The translations under genes and the position numbers were made by a program. From Rossellomorea aquimaris (GTDB lineage Bacteria > Bacillota > Bacilli > Bacillales > Fictibacillaceae), in NCBI GenBank assembly GCA_020524245.1, contig JAIVLN010000001.1, forward strand, positions 62,001-126,000: DNA of 64,000 bases, written 5' to 3'. The notes under the pieces are model-generated. The model was not told the DNA's origin and searched no databases. It saw nothing but the letters and a program-made list of their open reading frames with translations. This document shows positions 53,357 through 61,480 of this stretch, piece after piece. Each line of letters begins with the position of its first letter. Position 1 is the stretch's first letter.

Positions 53357-53460
53357 TTAAGATGTTTGCCTCTCATTTTTCGAGTTGTCTTTAATAAATT
53401 TATATAACGTACTTCTACCCACTTTTGTAATATCGCAGATTTCCTGGACCGTCATACCGT
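53357..53460 (-). pseudogene. C-terminal fragment of a serine recombinase
   Basis: Encodes FEERNQNGMTVQEICDITK then VGRSTLYKFIKD and a stop: the DNA-binding HTH of Tn3-type resolvases. The catalytic N-terminal half lies beyond the IS21 element at 56246-56505. The middle of the protein is missing. Confidence 0.75.
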
Positions 53461-53627
53461 TTTGATTACGTTCTTCAAACTGTTTATTGCAAAATAGAAG
53501 TGCAGAGCTTTGCAAAGGAAAGATGCAGAGTCCTGCACTTTATTTAAACTAAAAAAGGACTTACCAGCCACCCCAAGTCCCTCTACTGTTAATTGGTGTC
53601 GAATCAATACAGTGGAGGTAAGAAAGG

Positions 53628-53757
53628 ATGCTAGCAATGTCCGATATTAATTGTATCAAACACTTAAGAAACAACAAAGGTTTATCTATAAGTAAGATAG
53701 AGGAAACTCTAGGTATTAACTGGAGAACAGCGAAGAAATATGCAGATGGGGAACAAG
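53628..53757 (+). pseudogene. N-terminal fragment of an IS21-type IstA
   Basis: GGAGGT and ATG, then about 43 codons including KGLSISKIEETLGINWRTAK and KKYADG, an IstA helix-turn-helix. It is cut exactly where the IS21 element at 53758 begins. Confidence 0.72.
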
Positions 53758-53801
53758 TGTAGACGTCAAGTCGAATTTTACACTTTTTGCTCGTTTCCCG
53801 T

Positions 53802-54569
53802 TTACACTTCTGTTGAAAATATGCCTTTCCGGTTTTTCATCCGATGACTTTCCTCATTCTCTCCGCCATGTATGACCTCCACCCGGTGAAGCAAACGATC
53901 TAATATAGCCGTCGTAATCCCTTGATCTCCAATCAAGTTTCCCCATTCTTCAGGACTTTTATTTGAGGTCAGGATGACCGAACTTCGTTCGTACAAATGG
54001 TTGATCAAATGAAAAAATAGGTTTGCCTCTCGTTGATCCATCGCCATATACATCAAATCATCGATAATCACAAGGTCGGCACCTCTAAGCCGTTTCAGTT
54101 GTACCTTTGATTTGTTCAGGTATTCTTCCGTCTTTAAGAGCTGTACAAGCTCTCCCATTGTAGTGAAGTAGACATTGAATCCTCTATAAACGGCTTCGAG
54201 TCCTAGTCCAATTGCGATGTGCGTTTTTCCAATGCCAGGTGGCCCTAGGAGAATTAAGTTGTACTGCTGTTCTAACCAGCTTAACTCACTGAGTTGTGTT
54301 AGCTGGCGCGACGTCAGAACGTTTTGGCCCTTCAGTTCAAAATCATCTAATGACTTCACGAAAGGGAAGCGTGCCCACTTCATCCTTTTTTCCAGGCTTT
54401 TTGCTTCACGCTTTCCTAATTCATATCGCGTAATAGATTCTAAGAATTCTAAATAAGTCCATGAAGCTTTTTCAGCTTCGCGAAGAAGCTGTGGGAGCTC
54501 CTCCGCAGTTTCTGATAAACGCAACTGACGAAATTGATCTTGTAATTCATTCACAGTCTTGTTCATCAT
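53802..54569 (-). CDS. istB: IS21 helper ATPase IstB
   Basis: 255 residues. Walker A LLGPPGIGKTHIA, Walker B LVIIDDLMYMA, ILTSNK sensor. AGGAGG precedes the ATG, which overlaps the istA end by 4 bp. Confidence 0.95.
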   Translation of the reverse strand: MMNKTVNELQDQFRQLRLSETAEELPQLLREAEKASWTYLEFLESITRYELGKREAKSLEKRMKWARFPFVKSLDDFELKGQNVLTSRQLTQLSELSWLEQQYNLILLGPPGIGKTHIAIGLGLEAVYRGFNVYFTTMGELVQLLKTEEYLNKSKVQLKRLRGADLVIIDDLMYMAMDQREANLFFHLINHLYERSSVILTSNKSPEEWGNLIGDQGITTAILDRLLHRVEVIHGGENEESHRMKNRKGIFSTEV

Positions 54570-56110
54570 GGCCGGCCTCCTAAAATGCTGGTATAAGCAT
54601 TTATAGAACGGGTAGAGGCCTTAATATGAGAATGTCTTGCTGGATGGGTATAAAAGGATTCCACCTCTTTAACCGGCTCTTGACGCAATTCATTAATGTG
54701 CTGTGCGATATCACGAAAATCATTCGCACTGTACAGTCTTTCAGTCATACACTTGGTCAATACGGTATCAACTAGCGTTGGATACTGTTGGATGACCTGA
54801 TAAACGATTGTGAACTGATCTCTACGATACCTTGGGTATCTTAGGCTGATCTCATCTAAATAAGCAGCTGCCTGTTTCTGATCTTCAAAAAAGGAGATAA
54901 GGCGGCGTTTAAATTCTTCCACCCCTTTTGATCGATCACGTGTATGATTCCGATTTTGAATGAGTTTCCCTTTTTCTATGCTTATCCGGTGTTCTGCAAT
55001 GATTTCACTCTCTATTCCTTTTCGAATTACAAGCCTCTGTTGTTCTTCACCTGTAACTTCAATCAAAACAAGATTCTCAGCGTTGGATTGATAAGTCCCA
55101 AGTGGAACGGAATAACGATTTGACTTGTACCGGATCGTGTTGTCCTTGCTTACACTTCTTGTTATACTTTGAATACTGGTACTTTCGTAAGAAAGTAACG
55201 AAGAGACTGGCTGTAAGTGTTGCTTTTCGAGGAGAAACACTTCTGCTGGTCTTTTTTTCGTTGTTTGATGAACCTGATGGTTCCCGGTACGCTTTAGCCA
55301 TTGTAATGCCCGATGATTCCAGTCCTCTATATCACTGAATACTCGACTGTCTGCGAAGTTTCCCTTTATGTATTTCACTACATTTTCGATCATACCCTTT
55401 GACTCCGGATCAGCTCTTCTGCACAAATGAACCTTAAACTTACGTTCATTCACATAACTTTGAAACTCAGCTGTTAAAAGCAGCTGTCCTGCATTTTCAC
55501 TCACTGTGATTAAGTGATCCTGATCGTATACAATTTCTTCTGTGCGGCCTTCGTAGAATTGAAAGGCATTTTCATGACACCGTATCGCATCTCTTGTGGT
55601 AAAAGGACGTGTCTGCCACTCCATATATTTCTGTCTGGAGTGAGCGAGTACAAATGCAATGAAATACAGCTTGATTTCTTTGTTGTCAGTAGTTTTCTGT
55701 TTTGTTTCACCCCAGTCTACCTGGAGTTGTTTTCCCATGGGTTGTTCAGGAACAGCTTCGTATTGGCGAACAATTACCTTCTTCTCAATCTGGTAGACTT
55801 CCCTGATTTCTTTAACATAAGATCTCACAGTCCTTCCACCGACCACAAGGTCGGAGTATCTCTCTAGAAGCCAATCATGTATTTGTGCAGCACTCAAGTG
55901 AGGGTATTCTTCTAACCAGGCAAGTATCCAGTCTTTATAGCTGTCTAATTTCTTTTTCCTCCCAAGAGGCTGCTCTGTATAAGCTTTTGCTCCATCAAAA
56001 GTCATCTCTAAATATTTATAGACAGTTGGTCGTGAAATCTTAAGCTCCTTAGCGATTTGTGCTACTTTAAACTTTCGTTTATGTAATTCTTGAATCTTTA
56101 CATATAACAC
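54566..56110 (-). CDS. istA: IS21 transposase IstA
   Basis: 514 residues from GTG 56110 (GGAGGAG); an upstream GTG/ATG at 56158 is less likely. HTH KVAQIAKELKISRPTVYKYL; catalytic residues in LQVDWGETK, IVYDQDHLI and KGMIENVVKYIKGNF. Long C-terminal extension. Confidence 0.94.
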   Translation of the reverse strand: MLYVKIQELHKRKFKVAQIAKELKISRPTVYKYLEMTFDGAKAYTEQPLGRKKKLDSYKDWILAWLEEYPHLSAAQIHDWLLERYSDLVVGGRTVRSYVKEIREVYQIEKKVIVRQYEAVPEQPMGKQLQVDWGETKQKTTDNKEIKLYFIAFVLAHSRQKYMEWQTRPFTTRDAIRCHENAFQFYEGRTEEIVYDQDHLITVSENAGQLLLTAEFQSYVNERKFKVHLCRRADPESKGMIENVVKYIKGNFADSRVFSDIEDWNHRALQWLKRTGNHQVHQTTKKRPAEVFLLEKQHLQPVSSLLSYESTSIQSITRSVSKDNTIRYKSNRYSVPLGTYQSNAENLVLIEVTGEEQQRLVIRKGIESEIIAEHRISIEKGKLIQNRNHTRDRSKGVEEFKRRLISFFEDQKQAAAYLDEISLRYPRYRRDQFTIVYQVIQQYPTLVDTVLTKCMTERLYSANDFRDIAQHINELRQEPVKEVESFYTHPARHSHIKASTRSINAYTSILGGRP

Positions 56111-56245
56111 TAATTTCTCCTCCAAAACCCTAACCCCCAGTAAAAATAACGTCACCAATTATTTTACTGAAAGTAATAGGTTGATAGAGAGGGAAAGTGT
56201 AAAATCTAATCAAGCGAAAACTGTCAACTTTATTCTAGCGTTTAC

Positions 56246-56505
56246 ACTCCCTTATCGTTCAGGATTTCTATGATGTTTAATGCATCTCTTGTGGATCTTG
56301 CAAACCTGTCCAATTTTGTGACGACAATAGTATCATTTTCTACTACCTGGTCTAATAGTTTTTGGAATTGTTGACGATTATCTGCACTTTTCCCACTCAT
56401 TTTTTCTTGAAAAATTGTTTCACATCCATTGCCTTTAAGTTGTGAAATTTGGCCTTCGAGATTTTGTCCTGTGGATGACACTCTTGCATAACCATATCTG
56501 GTCAT
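56246..56505 (-). pseudogene. N-terminal fragment of a serine recombinase
   Basis: ATG 56505 after GAGGTG; MTRYGYARVSSTGQNLEGQ holds the nucleophilic Ser and KLDRFARSTRDALNIIE the catalytic Arg region. The frame is ended by the IS21 terminus at 56246. The HTH part is found on the far side of the element (53357-53460). Confidence 0.85.
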
Positions 56506-56532
56506 ATTAGACACCTCATTGATTACAGCCAA

Positions 56533-56615
56533 GAGATTTTACCACCCTTGCCATCTTTTTTACCACTCTCCGCCAAGGAATTTACCAGGCTGCGCCAACA
56601 TATTTACCAATGGAT
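56533..56615. repeat. IS21-type terminal repeats
   Basis: Three spaced copies of TTTACCA-N(2-4)-CT-x-CGCCAA-like sequence (TTTTACCACCCTTGCCA, TTTACCACTCTCCGCCAA, TTTACCAGGCTGCGCCAA), the kind of multiple IstA-binding repeats found at IS21 ends. They mark the end of the remnant element that follows. Confidence 0.65.
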
Positions 56616-56619
56616 AAAA

Positions 56620-56658
56620 AAGCCCTACAGATTAACCATTCTAGGAATCTGGTAGGGC
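56620..56658 (-). terminator. Terminator
   Basis: GCCCTACAGATT / AATCTGGTAGGGC stem (56622-56658) with a U-run on the minus strand, 17 bp after the 56675 gene. Confidence 0.8.
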
Positions 56659-56674
56659 ATTATTGTTCAAGTAA

Positions 56675-56890
56675 TTACCTAGAGTGGTGGTTACTGAAAT
56701 AATCGAAGATTATCTTTCTAGCTCCTTCATGAATATCTTGCTCAGTCCAGCTATAAAGAACAGGTTCCTTCCCGTATACTTCTAAAAGCTTTTCACTTAG
56801 TTCCTTTGGGAAAGGGATCCAGCTCTTAAAACCCATCCAATAATAGTATTCTTCCATTTTTGTAATCTCTTCTTTAGTCAATGTGGTCAT
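56675..56890 (-). CDS. Small hypothetical protein behind an istB remnant
   Basis: 71 acidic/aromatic residues (KMEEYYYWMGFKSWIPFPKE), soluble. Seven bp after the istB remnant and inside the terminal repeats, so it is probably an IS-borne accessory gene. Function unknown. Confidence 0.55.
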   Translation of the reverse strand: MTTLTKEEITKMEEYYYWMGFKSWIPFPKELSEKLLEVYGKEPVLYSWTEQDIHEGARKIIFDYFSNHHSR

Positions 56891-56897
56891 ATTAAGG

Positions 56898-57280
56898 TTA
56901 CCTACCTAATCCATGACGCTCACGCATTGAAACTTCTCCGTCTAGTAGAATTTGATAGGAGTCATGAATAATGCGATCTAGTATTGCTTCCGCAATCGTT
57001 TCATTTCCTAGTTTTAAATGCCATCCACTAGGATCAATCTGTGAACAGAAAATAGTGGAACCAACTCTATGACGAGCTTCTGTAATTTCCAAAAGAATGG
57101 CTGCTTCATCCGTTGTTAACTCAGTTAACAGCCATTCATCCAGGATAAGAAGATCCACTTTCGTATATTTTTTGATGCTCTTCCGATAGCTTCCGTCAGC
57201 TGCCAATTTGGCAAGTGACAGTTCATCCAGTAACTCTGGTAAACGAATGTATTTGACATTAAAAAATTGCCGACAAGCAC
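56898..57280 (-). pseudogene. istB: istB remnant of a third IS21-type element
   Basis: In-frame sequence ACRQFFNVKYIRLPELLDEL, then VDLLILDEWLLTEL (Walker B) and GNETIAEAILDRIIH, to the normal C-terminus. The Walker A half is missing; the sequence joins an IS1182 fragment at about 57280. Confidence 0.82.
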
Positions 57281-57284
57281 GGCA

Positions 57285-57740
57285 AAAAGAACGTTTTAAG
57301 TTTAAAGTTGAAGCAGTTGCGCTTGACTCAGGTTATCTTACGGTTCCAATCCAGGAGCAAAATATTTTGGGCATCATAAGTCACCGTCGTTTTCACCCAA
57401 CAAAAGGATTGTTTCCAAAAGGAAGTTTATATTTGATAAGGAAACCAATACCTATCAATATCCAAATGGTAATCATCTTCCTTACCGAACCACAACCTGT
57501 CAGGGTTTTTGAGAGTACGTATCCAATCCTGATCATTGTAAGAAATGTCCCCTTTTAGATCAATGTACACTATTCAAGAATCATCAAAAAATCGTAACAC
57601 GACACATATGGGAAGAATAGTAAAGACTGGGTTCGACAGAACCGGCTTTCGAAATCTGATAAGTTACTTCAAAAAAACGAAGTGAAACTATAGAGCGAAG
57701 CCTTGAGGACGTTAAACAGCTCCAGGGACTAAACGCATCT
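57285..57740 (+). pseudogene. IS1182-family transposase remnant
   Basis: Frame-shifted fragments read EAVALDSGYLTVPI, ISHRRFHPTKGLFPK, then in another frame FDKETNTYQYPNGNHLPYR and, after a stop, CKKCPLLDQCTLFKNHQK. These are IS1182 transposase segments in order with at least one frameshift and several stops. Confidence 0.78.
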
Positions 57741-58017
57741 CCTCCATCCTCCCCCCCCTCGTATATTATAGTTAACCAGATTTTTTCTGGCTTTAAATCT
57801 TTATACCTTAGGTATAATGGGTTTAAATCAGATAGAGGTTGTCGCTTGCCCCCTTGAAGCTTTGTCTTCGTATTAAAGACTGACACCTCTTTCTTTATAG
57901 AACTATTCGAATGAGCTGGATGACACTTAGTTGTCGTATATCGAACGAGGTTGGATATCTATAAAGATAAAGAGGGTTACCTGCCATCTGATAGATTAAA
58001 TGTAGGTGGTGCTGATT
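57741..58017 (+). other. IS110 left-end non-coding region
   Basis: About 280 bp between the IS1182 remnant and the IS110 recombinase start; IS110-group elements carry their guide (bridge) RNA in this position. See the structured segment 57886-57975. Confidence 0.5.
57886..57975 (+). ncRNA. Candidate IS110 bridge RNA segment
   Basis: CCTCTTT-C-TTTATAGA (57886-57901) pairs with TCTATAAA-GAT-AAAGAGG (57958-57975), enclosing nested stems (TTCGA/TCGAA and GACA/TGTC). Position 42 bp before the recombinase ATG and the stem with internal loops fit a bridge RNA. Inferred from structure and family knowledge. Confidence 0.5.
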
Positions 58018-59224
58018 ATGTTTTATCTTGGCATTGATATTGGGAAACGTCATCATGAAGCTGGTTTAATTAATGAAAAAGGCGATCCAATCGGTAAGAC
58101 GGTTCGTTTTGCTAATTCAAAATCCGGTAGTGAAAAACTTCTTGAATTCTTAAATCAACATCAACTTACCCCAGAAAATTGTGTTTGTGGATTGGAAGCC
58201 ACAGGCCATTATTGGTTATCTGTTTTTTCTTTTCTACATAAGCTTGGGTTTAAGATTACGGCTTTTAATCCTATGCAGTCAGATGCATTGCGTCAATTTT
58301 ATATTCGGAAGACAAAAACAGATGTCAAGGATGCTTATCTCATTGCTCAAGTGATTCGAATCGATTCTCCAGAAAGCAACTCCTTTTGTAGAAGAAGATT
58401 TACTTCAACTTAGACATTTAGAACGGTTACGTTATGCATTAGTTGATCAAAGTTCGGATATTAAAAGAAAAATTATTGCACTCTTAGATCAGATGTTTCC
58501 TGAATATGAACAGATATTTTCAGATGTTTTCGGGATGTCTTCAACTGAAGTTCTTTTACAATACCCATTACCAGAGGACCTATTAAAAATTGATACAGAT
58601 CAGCTTGCAACGTTACTAAACCAAGTTAGTAAAGGACGTTACGGAGAAACAAGAGCTCGAAATAAAGCTGAAAAATTGAAATATAGTGCCCAAAATACCT
58701 TCGGTATTTCAATTGCTACAGACGTATTTAAAATGCAGATTCATCTTCTACTGGAACAAATAGATTTACTTGAGAAACAGTTGAATCAAATTGAGGAAGC
58801 CATGATCGAACTCTCAAATCGTCAAGAACATTATTTAACTACCATCACGGGAGTGAGTGATATAACGGCTGCCGTCGTACTAGGTGAAATCGGCTCCATA
58901 AGCCGTTTTGAACGTCCCGGACAATTAGTTGCATTTGCTGGCCTTGATGCATCCGTTCATCAATCAGGAGATTTTAACAGTTCAAATACCAGGATTTCTA
59001 AACGGGGTTCCCCTTATCTTAGACGTGCTTTATGGCAAGCTGCCTTTGTGGCTAGTTTTCATGACCCTGCACTCTCCCTTTACTATCAAAAATTACGTGA
59101 ACGAGGAAAGGCCCATGGTACAGCCGTAGGAGCTGTTGCTCGAAAGTTAACACACATTATTTTCGCTGTTTTAAGGGATAAAAAGCCGTATCAATCTCGC
59201 CCCCAGAAATCTGATAACAACTAA
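58018..59224 (+). pseudogene. IS110-family DEDD recombinase, frameshifted
   Basis: Starts FYLGIDIGKRHHEA (first Asp), LEATGHYWLS (Glu), RKTKTDVKDAYLIA (Asp-Asp). Around 58370-58380 the frame shifts: the first frame ends at 58413 while ATPFVEEDLLQLRHLERLRY continues in another frame to 59224, with the Tnp20 Ser region GLDASVHQSGDF and KRGSPYLRRALWQAAF. A single indel would restore a ~400-residue enzyme. Confidence 0.88.
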
Positions 59225-59426
59225 CATTCTGCTTGTTTGCTATTTTTACCAGTCAACAAGTAGTGTTTTTTTGTCATGCCCAAAAATCAAAAAGACGAAA
59301 TAAGAAAATATCCGATTTAGTTCCTTGACTTTTTATAGCTGGTCTCGTATATCTTTTTATAATGTTTAACATCCAATAACCTGAATTCAGCAAGTGCCCC
59401 TATTTTAGAGCACCCTTATATTCCGA
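59225..59426. other. IS110 right end and spacer
   Basis: No gene. The recombinase stop is followed by AT-rich sequence presumably including the right IS end (not resolved). Confidence 0.35.
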
Positions 59427-59669
59427 TTAAATGAGAAATAATTTTTCAATCAAAACAAAAAATGTATAAATAGTAACCGTTAACAATCCATAGCCTACAA
59501 GAGATTTTCGGCTTTTTTTTAGTTCTACGAAACCCATAGTTAGCATTAAGACACCTAGTACACCTATCATTAGTGGCATTAGAGAATAATCATTTGTGAT
59601 TAAACCATAACCGGCTAATCCTAACACCCCTAACGGTAAAATAACTCTTAGAATATTACCCACATTCAT
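59427..59669 (-). CDS. Small membrane protein, DUF3953/YczI-like
   Basis: 80 residues from ATG 59669 (AAGGTTGGGG). Helices about 6-22, 29-48 and 58-78 with MGFVELKKSRKSLVGYGLL in between, matching the YczI pattern (short hydrophobic protein with a basic loop). Function unknown. Confidence 0.6.
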   Translation of the reverse strand: MNVGNILRVILPLGVLGLAGYGLITNDYSLMPLMIGVLGVLMLTMGFVELKKSRKSLVGYGLLTVTIYTFFVLIEKLFLI

Positions 59670-59706
59670 CCCCAACCTTTTATATCATAAAATCAAGTCT
59701 TCCAGA

Positions 59707-59780
59707 TAACTGCCTAATACTTACATATTAAGCAAAAAGAGGCGTTATCCTTCTTAGTTCAACGCCTCCGTTTTTGAAGA
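59707..59780 (+). repeat. Cassette-associated repeat (short form), right of the IS zone
   Basis: ACTGCCTAATACTTACATATTA left half; GAGGCGTTATCC / AGTTCAACGCC stem; TCCGTTTTTGAAG tail. Same direction as the copies at 24-45 kb. Confidence 0.82.
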
Positions 59781-59791
59781 AGTTAAGTTTA

Positions 59792-59935
59792 CTATTTTTT
59801 AAAAATTATCTTATGAATTATAAAAACAAGTACAAGTCCAATAACTACAACGATGGTTTTGCCGAAGGGGGCACAGCCTCCCTCTACACAAATTTGAGGA
59901 GCATCTGATTTTAGAAATTTAATAAACTCGCTCAT
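59792..59935 (-). CDS. 47-residue membrane microprotein
   Basis: Polar N-terminus with two Cys (DAPQICVEGGCAPFG), then one helix (TIVVVIGLVLVFIIH). GAGGTGATAT precedes the ATG at 59935. It is flanked by a complete repeat on one side and a boundary remnant (CTGCCCTTTTACTGAATAA, about 59975) on the other. Confidence 0.65.
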   Translation of the reverse strand: MSEFIKFLKSDAPQICVEGGCAPFGKTIVVVIGLVLVFIIHKIIFKK

Positions 59936-60070
59936 ATATCACCTCATAATTTTATAAGGACTTGCTCAACAATCCTGCCCTTTTACTGAATAATACAATA
60001 GCTAAATTTGGTAAATTATGATAGTGAAATTTTAACATATGTCCTCTATAATAGGTGCACTTCTTTTATA

Positions 60071-60109
60071 AAAAGAAAAAAGCGCAAGCGATAAATTCGC
60101 TTGCGCTTC
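60071..60109 (-). terminator. Terminator of the bkd operon
   Basis: AAGCGCAAGCG (60081-60091) and CGCTTGCGCTT (60099-60109) with a U-rich run on the minus strand, 10 bp after bkdB. It marks the right edge of the accessory region. Confidence 0.92.
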
Positions 60110-60119
60110 GTTATGATGA

Positions 60120-61460
60120 TTAATAGATGGTTGTGTTGTCTTTTGTTGTGTTTTCGACGATTTCTTTGACGCGGGATAGGAATCTTCCGCAGATCAATCC
60201 GTCGAGTACACGGTGGTCGAGTGACATACAGAGGTTTACCATGTCACGTACGGCAATCATGCCATTATCCATGACCACTGGTCGCTTCACGATCGATTCA
60301 ACAGATAGGATCGCTGCTTGCGGATAGTTGATGATCGGCGTAGATTGGATGGAACCGAATGAACCAGTGTTGTTCACTGTGAATGTTCCACCCTTCATGT
60401 CGTCACCGGAAAGTTTTCCAGTGCGGACTTTAGTCGCCAGGTCATTCACTTCACGTGCGATGCCTTTGATGCTCTTCTCATCAGCATTCTTGATGACTGG
60501 AACGAAGAGAGAATCATCCGTTGCAACTGCAATTGAGATGTTGATGTCTTTCTTCTGAACGATCTTGTCGCCTGCCCACATGGAGTTGATCATTGGGAAT
60601 TCTTTCAATGCTTCAACGACTGCTTTAATGAAGAAAGGAAGGAATGTGATGTTGTATCCTTCTTTTGCTTTGAAGTCGCCTTTCACACTGTTTCGGTATT
60701 CCACAAGGTTCGTTACGTCGACTTCCATCATCATCCATGCATGTGGTGCTTCATGCTTACTGCGGACCATATTGTCTGCAATTGCACGACGAACACCGCT
60801 TACAGGGATTTCGACGTCACCTGGTTCAACTGGAATGTTCATCGGCTTAGAAGCTGGCTTGGTTGCTGCCGCTGCTGCAGGAGCTTCCGCTTGTGGTGCT
60901 GCTGCTTTTTCTGGTGCAGGAGCTGCCTCTTCCTTCGGCTTGTCGCCAGCCTTCGGAATATTACCCGATTCAATCAACTTCTGAAGGTCTTTACGAGTAA
61001 TACGTCCTTCACGGCCAGAACCTTCCACTTGCTCGAGGTCGATATCGTGCTCTTGAGCAAGCATCATAACCGCTGGAGAATAACGGACTTTGCCGTTTTT
61101 CGGTTGCTTCGGCTTTTGTTTTTGAGGTGCTTGTTCTTTCGGTGCATCTTCTGCAGAAGCATCTTCTACTGGATCAGCTTCCACAGGAGCCTCTTCTTTC
61201 GCTTCAGCACCCGCTCCACCTTCTGTTTCGATGTAGCAGACGAGCTCTCCTACTTCAAGTGTATCTCCTTCTCCTGCAACAAGTTCCTTGATTGTACCTG
61301 TGTAGGATGAAGGGATTTCTGCGTTTACTTTATCGGTCATAACTTCTGCAATTGGATCATACTTTTTTACTTCGTCTCCAACTTGAACGAGCCATTTACT
61401 GATGGTACCTTCTGTTACACTCTCACCAAGCTGGGGCATGGTTATTTTTTCTGTTGCCAT
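60120..61460 (-). CDS. bkdB: Branched-chain 2-oxoacid dehydrogenase E2 (dihydrolipoyl acyltransferase)
   Basis: 446 residues: lipoyl domain (lipoyl-Lys in EVMTDKVNAEI, residue 44), a long Ala/Pro/Glu linker, E3-binding domain (VRYSPAVMMLAQEHDIDLEQ), second Ala-rich linker and catalytic domain ending with DHRVLDG (H416, D420). Transfers branched acyl groups to CoA, feeding branched-chain fatty acid synthesis. Last gene of the operon in the window. Confidence 0.96.
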   Translation of the reverse strand: MATEKITMPQLGESVTEGTISKWLVQVGDEVKKYDPIAEVMTDKVNAEIPSSYTGTIKELVAGEGDTLEVGELVCYIETEGGAGAEAKEEAPVEADPVEDASAEDAPKEQAPQKQKPKQPKNGKVRYSPAVMMLAQEHDIDLEQVEGSGREGRITRKDLQKLIESGNIPKAGDKPKEEAAPAPEKAAAPQAEAPAAAAATKPASKPMNIPVEPGDVEIPVSGVRRAIADNMVRSKHEAPHAWMMMEVDVTNLVEYRNSVKGDFKAKEGYNITFLPFFIKAVVEALKEFPMINSMWAGDKIVQKKDINISIAVATDDSLFVPVIKNADEKSIKGIAREVNDLATKVRTGKLSGDDMKGGTFTVNNTGSFGSIQSTPIINYPQAAILSVESIVKRPVVMDNGMIAVRDMVNLCMSLDHRVLDGLICGRFLSRVKEIVENTTKDNTTIY

Positions 61461-61480
61461 TTCGTTTCCCTCCTTGGAGA

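Larger units (their letters stand above)
53758..56246 (-). mobile_element. IS21-family element, second type
   Basis: About 2.49 kb bounded by TGTAGACG at the left and TGTAAACG (inverse complement) at the right, with inner TTTTACAC repeats at both ends typical of IS21. Carries istA and istB of a lineage different from the copy at 46149. Flanks (GAACAAG versus CTCCCTT) show no target duplication. Confidence 0.88.

Noticed and set aside
53452-53637. A 61-codon minus-strand open frame beside the recombinase fragment
   Set aside because: It is out of frame with the recombinase HTH and overlaps its coding sequence; no start site.
57208-57558. A 116-codon plus-strand open frame
   Set aside because: It runs from the antisense of an istB remnant into an IS1182 remnant; only the second part matches a transposase and the frame shifts soon after.
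57886-57975. Rho-independent terminator of the IS1182 remnant
   Set aside because: No U-run follows on either strand and the stem has structured inner loops; a bridge RNA leader fits better.
20200-60000. A bona fide class of known integron
   Set aside because: No IntI-type tyrosine recombinase or attI in the window and no recognisable attC R-boxes; kept only as an analogy.
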